This document shows, piece by piece, positions 1 through 8,700 of a stretch of DNA of 64,000 nucleotides (the first letter of the stretch is position 1; every line of letters begins with the position of its first letter). This DNA is from Actinernus sp. WN-2022 (lineage: Eukaryota; Cnidaria; Anthozoa; Actiniaria; Actinernidae). Where the stretch lies: assembly GCA_030867875.1 (NCBI GenBank), contig JAOWCC010000019.1:30214966-30278965 (forward strand). Reading direction: 5' to 3'. A program made the position numbers and the translations under genes. The notes under the pieces were generated by a model. It saw only the letters and a list, made by a program, of their open reading frames with translations, was not told where the DNA came from and did not search any database.

Positions 1-1474
1 GTGTAAAGTCAGAAATACCTGTGCACCAGATTGTCTCTCATCTCTATTCAGCACTATAGGGGAAACTGATCCTGCCACATGCTTGGTTAGCTGCAGAAAC
101 CGTCGTAACCGTATAAGATGTTATAACTTTATTACTCGGGCCAGGCCTTTGGCCGCCCGAGTCAAATTTCGCAAGTGTTTTTTATCCTTTATTATTTTTA
201 TTTTTTGTGTCGCGATATTTTACCGTTAACCAATCCGATTGCACTGTTCACGTGGCGGCCATGTGACATTTTATCGACTTCCCGGGCCGTCAACCAATCA
301 GGTCGCGTTTTATTTACATTGCCATCGTTACGTGAACTGCAGTCTGCAGGACGTGATTTTTTTCTAATTTAGATTTTGTTGTTGTTGTAAAATCACTGAC
401 AAGTTAGAATTTAAAAATAGGTAATTTGTCTCTACCAGCATGCTTTTGTATAATAAGTGTGTCAGTGGTGACATCACTCATTAGCATAAGGACCCACCTT
501 CTCATAATTGTATTTCTTATTATGCCTTATTACTATACATTTCCATCTACTTATGAGAAAATAAATGTTATTGTTGTTGTTGTTAGTAATGGCATCAAAT
601 ATAGTAGTAAATGGCCCAATTCCTCAGTTCTTTAATCTGACCGTTCCAGGTCAGCATCCGGCACTTTCACTCGGTCAGGAGTACAAGTACTTTTAAGAAT
701 TATTCGGTAACGAAAGTTAATCTTGCTGCGACCCCAATGATAGGAAAAAAACGAGTGGAAATCACATGTGTCTTTGTGACCTGCCATTATAAGTTTTAGT
801 CTCCTTCAATATGTAGAAAATAGAACCAAGTTTTCATAATTCTAAAGATCCTCAAGGAACTATCATTGAAAAGAAAATAGGTACCCAGCACCTTTCTTAC
901 CGGAATCTTTCATTTTCTTTTTTTTATATTTGTATTAAATTCTCGGTACATATAAACGACTGATTGATTGATTGATTGATCATAAGTGCTGTTTGACACA
1001 GTGTGTCAGTTGTTTAAAGGTGTGAGAGGCTCCTATGCAAGGGGGGTCTGATCACGTTTCACACAACAGGAAATTAAATGCCCATTCAGTCACGATGACT
1101 GGATAATAAAATGGCCATTTCACGAGGAAAAGAGCCTGCGAACGAGGTTGTCTGCGTCGCTTACGGGATTAGCGTTATTTGAAAACAGATGAAATCGACA
1201 TTTGCCGGAAATCACAATTAACGGTAAATTAATTACTCAATTCACGAACACAATAAAAGGCAATTCACGGGTCTCGGAAATTAAATAAATCACGATTCAC
1301 TGGCAAATAAACAGCCGTTTCACAGTTAACGAAAAAATAAATAGCTAATCACGCTTCTCAAAAATACCCTTTATCACACTCATGATATAGAAACATTAGT
1401 TCCTTTACCACCCTCTATATAGGGGCATCTTAGTTCCTTTATACCACCCTCATCAGCGTCTCATCTACGATGGT
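1..1474. other. Non-coding stretch, no gene recognised
   Basis: No ORF here resembles a protein and I see no coherent exon. There is a short TGAT microsatellite near 960-980 and many scattered copies of words such as CACGA and TTCAC around 1090-1370, which look like old repeat debris. It may be intronic or upstream sequence of the GTPase gene whose first exon is missing, but nothing in it shows that. Confidence 0.5.
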
Positions 1475-2095
1475 CGAGAGCGGCCATCAAAAGTCAAATT
1501 GCATTAGGGCAGAAACTCAAGCAGAGTTTTCGCTTTGAACACTTTTGATTTGAGCACTTTCGCTTTATCAAATTTTAATTTTGCCTTATCGGGTTTCGCT
1601 TTGAGCACTAACTATCCCCTCTCTCCATTCTCGTTTTCCTTCTCCTCTACCGCCTCCCCACTCACAAGGTAAACAAGGCAAAATACATTTAAAACTGTAG
1701 CCACAGGAAGCCCAAAACCAATTTTGAGGATGGTAAACCTGTGCTTACCGTTCCCAAAATGAATGAGTCCTGGAGAAGAGCCCAGACCTTTTTCGTACGT
1801 CGCGTTTGTGCACTTCGATTTTGGCTGCCCTCGGCCACGCTAGCAGTGCCAAAAGTGAAAATGCTGAAATTGAAAGTGCTCAAAGCGAAACTCGATAAAG
1901 CCGCTAAAGTGCCCAAAGCGAAGCTCGATAAGGCAAAAGTACACTACTGCTCAAAGCGAAATTCGATAAAGCGTAAGTGCTCAAATCAAAAGTGCTCAAA
2001 GCGAAATTGCTCAAAGCGAAACTCAGTTTGATTTTCTGCCTTAATGGCATTTAACGTTTGAATTGTTGTAATTCGACTTTTGATGACCGCCCTCG
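1475..2095. mobile_element. Foldback element with long imperfect inverted arms
   Basis: The left end (about 1475-1610) and right end (about 1870-2095) are imperfect inverted copies. The outer arm carries GCGGCCATCAAAAGTC on the left and its complement on the right. Inside, both arms are built from a short tandem word, GTGCTCAAAGCGAAACTCGATAAA, in opposite orientations. The right arm carries a roughly 20-bp extra segment near 2050-2070. Small ORFs inside merely translate the repeat. No transposase is present, so it is non-autonomous or a simple foldback. Confidence 0.7.
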
Positions 2096-2194
2096 TACTC
2101 ATCGGCTGCATACTGACCCCGGGGATAATGGAAAACCTTTCAGATCGTTATCAATCAAAGCCGGCTAAAATTCCAAATTTCGCTACTGTAAACG

Positions 2195-2280
2195 CCGAAT
2201 CTAACTCGGATTCCAACTCGGAATCTAACTCAGATTCCAACTCGTGTCTAACTCTAACTCGGACTCGATTCCAAACTCGG
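2195..2280 (+). repeat. Short degenerate tandem repeat (AACTCGGATTCC-type)
   Basis: Roughly 12-bp units of the type CTAACTCGGATTCCAACTCGG are repeated several times with substitutions. It produces spurious Asn/Ser-rich or Glu/Ser-rich ORFs on the two strands. Confidence 0.7.
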
Positions 2281-2648
2281 GGATATGGGATTCCCCCGGT
2301 TGACGCGTACTCGCAGCACCTTAAGCTTTTTAAACGGAAGCTGTCGGTATTGCAATTCACGGCAGGGTGGTATTTAGAGCGTAAAGCATTTGGCCGTGGA
2401 AATCTCGGTTTTTCAGAATCGCCGTAATCTACTCTAGAAATGTTAGGAAGTGGTATTTTAATGCAAAAGCCATGTCGGTAATTTAGTCCGTAAAACAACA
2501 CCAAGACCCAGTATCGTGCGTGTAAAACAACCGATAATACTTGAGAAGCAAGATAAGTACTTATAGTGAGATGATCAAACTGATTGAAATTTGATATAAT
2601 TGAAGTCGTGCGCCACTAGGGATTAAACGACGATCTGATGCGATCCTA

Positions 2649-3311
2649 TTAAGGTACAGACACACGCTGCAACATTTCGCGCAACGAATTGCACCGTGTG
2701 AACAACAATTGCTGGCAACATTGCGTGCAACGAATTGCACCGTGTGAACAACAATTGCTGGCAACATTGCGTGCAACGAATTGCACCGTGTGAACAACAA
2801 TTGCTGGCAACATTGCGCGCAACAAATTGCACCGTGTGAACAACAATTGCTGGCAACATTGCGCGCAACAAATTGCACCGTGTGAACAACAATTGCTGGC
2901 AACATTGCGCGCAACAAATTGCACCGTGTGAACAACAATTGCTGGCAACATTGCGCGCAACAAATTGCACCGTGTGAACAACAATTGCTGGCAATATTGC
3001 GCGCAACGAATTGCACCGTGTGAACAACAATTGCTGGCAACATTGCGTGCAACGAATTGCACCGTACGAACAACAATTGCTGGCAACATTGCGCGCAACA
3101 AATTGCACCGTGTGAACAACAATTGCTGGCAATATTGCGCGCAACAAATTGCACCGTGTGAACAACAATTGCTGGCAACATTGCGTGCAACAAATTGCAC
3201 CGTGTGAACAACAATTGCTGGCAACATTGCGTGCAACGAATTGCACCGTACGAACAACAATTGCTGGCAATATTGCGCGCAATGTTGCAGCGTGTGTCCC
3301 GCGTACCTTAA
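2649..3311. mobile_element. TTAA-flanked inverted-repeat element containing a 46-bp minisatellite
   Basis: The ends are inverted copies. TTAAGGTAC, then ACACACGCTGCAACATT, reads inward from 2649, and the complement closes at 3311. TTAA is present at both ends, which fits a TTAA-targeting (piggyBac-like) transposon, although a palindromic TIR end cannot be excluded. There is no transposase. The interior is almost wholly a tandem array (separate entry). Confidence 0.75.
2671..3290 (+). repeat. 46-bp minisatellite, about 13 copies
   Basis: The unit begins AACGAATTGCACCGTGTGAA and ends in GCAACATTGCGTGC, 46 bp in all, repeated about 13.5 times. A few recurring variants (GCGTGC or GCGCGC, CGAATT or CAAATT, TGTGAA or TACGAA, CATTGC or TATTGC) are shuffled along the array. 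The unit itself contains inverted halves around CAATTG. It stays open in several frames on both strands and therefore makes 200-residue false ORFs. Confidence 0.95.
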
Positions 3312-5681
3312 GTGGAGCTAGGAAGTGGTAATTATATACAAGGATAGAGACGAAGGAAATTGTTGAATTCCTATTCTTAGTCTTTTAGTAAAGACGACCA
3401 TGAGTATAAGTCAATCAAGCAGTCCGAGTCTAAAATTTATTTACACATGGAGTCGCTCCTATTTAGACCATTTTCTTTTCTCTGTATAGCAGGCTCAATT
3501 TTTACGTTTCAAGCCGAACTGATGGAGGTCGTCCGGCGGAGCCAGGACCGTACATTCCACCATCTCAGTACAGATCACACTCGACACTCTCATATAGGCC
3601 TTCCAAGTCTTGGACTGCAGAGCCTCGGTTTGATGGTGCTGTGAATTGTGATTAACCGGATTAACTTTCACTCCCCATAGGATCTGCGAGCAATCAACTC
3701 TATCTTGGGAAAGACTGAGCTAACAATCTCAGTGGAATGACTAAAGGCATATAAGCACTAAGTGATCTACATAAGTAGTGTTGTAAACGATTGCCCTATA
3801 AAAATGGGATTAACCAGACAGTGCTTTCAAAAATACAACGTCAAATATAGTCCAATCCGGCTTTGTGGCAAATCCCTCGTGTAAAGGTTTTAAAATCTTC
3901 CATCGAACAAATCCGGAACTATTTATAACAATGTTCCTTGCTGTGCTTCTTTGTAATCACACGTAAAGGCTACCAAAAAAATGAAACAAGACGGAGAGAA
4001 AACGCTGAATTTATTTTTATGCCATTTAACAGTCATCTTTTTAGGATTACTAGTTTCTAAAACGTTCAGTACAATTGGTGAAGTCTAACAGCATGATTTG
4101 TATCGGAGCAGTATAAAGTACTTGGAAATGTCATCTAAAAAACCTTCAGGATAATTGTGAATGAATGTTTGAGTACCTGAGCTAGAATTATATTTGAATA
4201 GGTGCGGTTGCATTTTAATAGTCTGAGTATTCTTGGGTTGCAATCAATCCCCAGACATTCAAATGACAAAGCCGTGGCGGCCATGTTGGAGGACATAACA
4301 AAAGATGCTAACGAGAAATCTTTTGTGAACGTCCTCCAACATGGCTGCGATGACGTCATGTGCAACCCAGCAATACTCCAATAGGCCTAGGATTCACTTT
4401 GCAAGGTAAACACATTGACATCTAAAAATAAACCATAAAAGACGACCAAACCTTTCAATACTGTCTTAACCCGTTAAAAATATAAAACAATATTTTAAGA
4501 TGTATTTTTAAAACTGAAAAAAATTCCTCGGACGGTTGGTTGGAGGAAATAAACGTTTTTAATCTCTTGGGACTGAACATGGTCGCCGTTTGATAAGAGC
4601 GAATCGAGTACATGATTTATGCAGTAATCTGGCTGTACTGTATTGTGAATAAATGATTAGTCTAATTAGATATCTTTATGTTCTTGGTTTACCGCAATAT
4701 TAATTCTACTAAGGTCATTAGACATTATGTTGTTTGCGATAAACATGAACCGAGATAAACACGTCGCGTCAAGAATGATTAGTCAGTACTGATGATAAAT
4801 ATTTCCGGGCCCTTTTTTCCGAATCCTTTTCCGGCCCATCCGAGCCCTTTTCCGGGCCCTTTTCCGTGCCTTTTTGAGCCGAGCTACGCAGGCTATAATT
4901 CTCAGTTCGTTCTTATTATGCGGCGGCCATGTTGAGTGAATAAAAACCCTTGTTTTCCCCGTCTAAACTCATTCTGAAACGTACGACGCTACGACGTGGG
5001 AAATCTATTGATTATGTCAACATCGCCGTCGTGTGACAAAAGACATGTGGCTAAATACAGGAATGCTCAGACTAAAAGAACTAACTAAAACCCTATCCTG
5101 AACCATAAAAAACCCTAACCAGTCAGTAAACAAGATCTCATCCACCTACAGCTAGGGTTCTCAAAAACTTTTCTCAAGAAAATGGTGAGGAAAACTAATT
5201 TGAGAGATTTTCTTTTATTTTTGGCCAATCAGAGGTTGGAACATTCTTGTATTTAGTCACTTATCGACAAAAGCGCATACCAGTGGTTGTCATTTGAATC
5301 AGTTTAATTATAAAGTGAATTAAAGCGACCACAATTCAACTAGCACTATTTATCGGATCCGACAGTGTTTGTCCAGTTCATTAATCTTCATTGCTAAATG
5401 ATGAATGATTCAGTCCAGTATTTCGTTGGTGTCTGCGCTTGTTGTTTGCGGCAACTAATGATATATCTATTCTTATTCTGGAATAATACGGTCAATCTAC
5501 GCACCTTAAATGTATCCTGAATATCATATGCCAGCGAGCGTTTGTAGCATACAGTGTAAGATGTACCTGAACCATAGATTTCCAGAGACTATTCCGTCTA
5601 TTTTTATTCTGAAATACGGTCAATCGAGCTTGCTCTTAGATGCGAACATTACTAACCTGTGGACTCTCCTTCCTCTTTCAG
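3312..5681. other. Non-coding stretch upstream of the first visible GTPase exon
   Basis: Apart from the foldback at 4224-4379, no gene was recognised. I looked here for a Ras P-loop exon (GxxxxGKS followed by a phase-1 donor) and found none. GKS-like words near 3870 and 4995 lack the preceding glycines and a donor. The stretch near 4805-4880 repeats TTTTCCGGGCCC-type words. Confidence 0.5.
4224..4379. mobile_element. Small foldback (MITE-like)
   Basis: GAGTATTCTTGGGTTGCA at 4224 pairs with TGCAACCCAGCAATACTC near 4361-4378. A second inner pair, GCGGCCATGTTGGAGGAC (4278 onward) and GTCCTCCAACATGGCTGC (4331 onward), extends the hairpin. No coding capacity. Confidence 0.65.
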
Positions 5682-5738
5682 CGCTGACCATTCGTTACGT
5701 CCTACGACAGTTTCAAAGCACCTATGAACCCACTATAG
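5682..5738 (+). CDS. GTPase exon a: helix 1 and switch I
   Basis: The acceptor CTCTTTCAG precedes 5682 and the donor G|GTAAGA follows 5738. With the first codon split (phase 1), the exon reads A-LTIRYVLRQFQSTYEPTI, which aligns with Ras ALTIQ...YDPTIE. The Thr of switch I, which binds the GTP Mg ion, is present in PTI. The split last codon (G) joins AG of the next exon to give Glu. Confidence 0.88.
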
Positions 5739-8700
5739 GTAAGATGCTGGTATATGCTCACCTGTAAGGTAGGCACTGAAGCCGAAAGATGCATGTGTGC
5801 CTCCACCGTGGTACAAAAGGACTGAACTCGGTGCTGTAGATATTAATTTTCTACACTGGGCCAAGAATGTGTTTAACTGATTGCTAAAATACTGGCACAC
5901 CCTCGCATAACATGTACCTTATTGCATTCTCGTTGCATAATTACTTCTGCCAATTACGCGAGAGTTAAGATTCATTTCTGGCTATTTTATTAGGGTAAAG
6001 TATGTATGAGCCTTGTAAATATATTATCATGACGCTATCTCCATAAACAGACTGTAGACAAGAACTTGTTTTAATTTGTCTATTAAAGACTGGATTTTGA
6101 TTACGTTTGACATTAGGGTTAAATAAACGAAATATGACGAAATGACGTATTAAAACTAACCTTAACAGCGAGGTAGACGTTTAGTGGACCTGTACTAATC
6201 AATTTTATTTCAACGCACATATTCCTAGCTATTTAAAAAAATGAGTGTCACGGATATTGGCATAATACAAAGTCAACAGGACATAAGATATAGGACATAG
6301 TACACATAGGACATATAGGACATATAGGACATCCTATACCCAAATAATATGCAATATCATGCAGCTATTTCAATTATTGTTGTCTGGGAGACAGGGAATA
6401 GGGCATTAGGGAATAGGGTAATAGGGTAATAGGGAATAGGGTATTAGTGAATATGGCATTAGGGTATTCCCACACCAAAAGGAATTATGGTTACGAGTTA
6501 TACGACCAGGACGAGTTAGTTGACTTAGCTTACGGTTTATTTAATATCCATTTTTAGCCTGCGTAGAGTCATACGATATATTAAAAATGCCTTATTCCCT
6601 AAAGTAATGCCGTATTTCCTAATACCTTATTCCCTAATGTCCTATATTTCCTATCTCCCAGACAACATTAATTGAAATAGCTGTATCCTACGTAAGACAT
6701 AAGACATACATGTAGCAGGACATAGGACATACTAGTCAACAGGACATAGGACCTAAGACATAGGACATATTAGGCCATAAGACATAGGACATAAGACATA
6801 TAGGACATAGGACATAAGACAAAGGACATATTAGGACATAAGACATATTAGGACATAGGACATAAGACATACTAGGGTATACGGGACATTAGGACATAGG
6901 ACATAGGACAAATATAAGGACGTAGGATATTAGGACATTAGGACATATTCCTCCTGGTGTTTGATTTGAGCCGCCTGTATACTACTGTGTGCAACACATT
7001 TGGATAGAATATCGTTCATGGAACGCTTCTGTTTGGCTGCATCTTTACCTTAGTATTCCTCCTGGTGTTTGATTTGAGCGTCCTGGATATCAAAGACGAC
7101 GCTCTAATGAGAGTTCAGGAGGAAAACGTGTGCAACAAATTTGGAAGGAATAAGGACATTAGGACATTAGGACATAAGGATGTGGGACATATAGTCTTAC
7201 AGTTCACCAGACTTAAAAGATAATCACAATCCCCTCGGTGTTATATATTATTGTCTTATATGTCCGTAAACACTCAAAGATAAAACCCGTATCTCCGCGC
7301 GGACATGTAATATGCTCTATATATCCTTTGGACAATGTCGGCCTATGTACTATCTCCTAGACAACCTTTCTTGAATTACTCGAAGTGTGGCGACAATTGA
7401 CCCCGTATTGAGGATCAAGTAAGCCTGTAGGTACTTACTAAATCGTGTTGTGATTTCAGAGGATTCTTACCCCACTAATGTGGAAGTGGATGGCAGATCG
7501 GTTCAGATGGAGGTTGTGGATACTGCTGGACACGTGAGTATGGCGTCATAATTATTTAACCCCAATCTAATTAATGATCAAACAACAAAGCGTCTTTGTG
7601 AGATTATTAATAGAAATACAACCTGGCTGAATTGGGTACGTTGATCCTAACATTGGGTCACGTCAATATGTAGTTGTTAACAAGTTAGGAATTGGAAACA
7701 GCTACAAATATCATACAATTAAGTATAAATGGTTCATGTAAGAACGATAGCAGAGTCCATTCTTCTGCGGCATTGAGCCTCCCTCACATAGGATTCTCGT
7801 GTGTTGTAGAATATAGATACACTGGGTGATAGGGATAACTGATATGCTAATATAAAGTTTGCAGAAAGTGCTTGTTTCATTCCATTTTAATGAGGAAATC
7901 CTTTTCCAACCAAGAGGTGATTGTCGAACACAAAAGCAACGAAACTGGCACATTTGATAAGGTTCCCCACATACGATTTTCTTTAACTCATTTCATCAAA
8001 CTTTAATAAAATCATAGAAAATGATACATATATTTTACTTTTTGGACGATTTTTATGTTTAAACCAATGAAATCAAGAGTTTTAACAATACAAAATTAAC
8101 ACCTCACTGCATTCCTTTGCCGTTAGTGCTATCGATCTTACATGAACCATTACTTAATACGACTTCGACAATATCTCGCACGAATGTTTACCGAGGGCCA
8201 AAATTGAGAAATATTTTCTTTACCCTCCCCCTCCAGGGTGTATTTAGCCAGATGCGAGAGAGCTACATCAGGTCGGGTGATGGCTTCGTCCTCGTGTACT
8301 CGGTAACGGATGAGTGGAGTTTGCACGCCCTGACCGCTATACGAGAACACATACTGAGTGTCAAGGGAGAGAAGGCGAAGATCAACCCTATCACGCCTAT
8401 AGTTCTAGTGGGAAATAAGGTAAACACTCTAATCTGTTAACTTCTTGTTCATCTATTACTGAGTGCAATTACTGTAACCGGGGCCACTTAGACAACGCAA
8501 AACGAAAATAAGCATTCCATATTACGGATATTTGAGCCAATCAGTGTCGAGTAGAAGACAATAGCATTTCAACTTACGGTTATTTGAGCCAATCAGTGTC
8601 GAGTAGAAGACAATAGCATTTCAACTTGCTCCAGCTTCGATCCCGTAAAAGGCACATTTCGTGGATTAGTTGTGAAGTCGAAGTCTTTTGAATGAAGAAA

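Noticed and set aside
2671..3290. Resemblance to a CRISPR-like repeat array
   Set aside because: The 46-bp units are contiguous with no unique spacers, and the DNA is eukaryotic.
2561..3331. Several overlapping 200-residue Cys-rich ORFs and their + strand partners
   Set aside because: They come from the 46-bp minisatellite and differ only by frame. They have no start context or splice sites.
3860..5000. GKS-like words as the missing Ras P-loop exon
   Set aside because: The near-3870 and near-4995 matches lack the GxxxxG spacing and a phase-1 donor directly after Ser.
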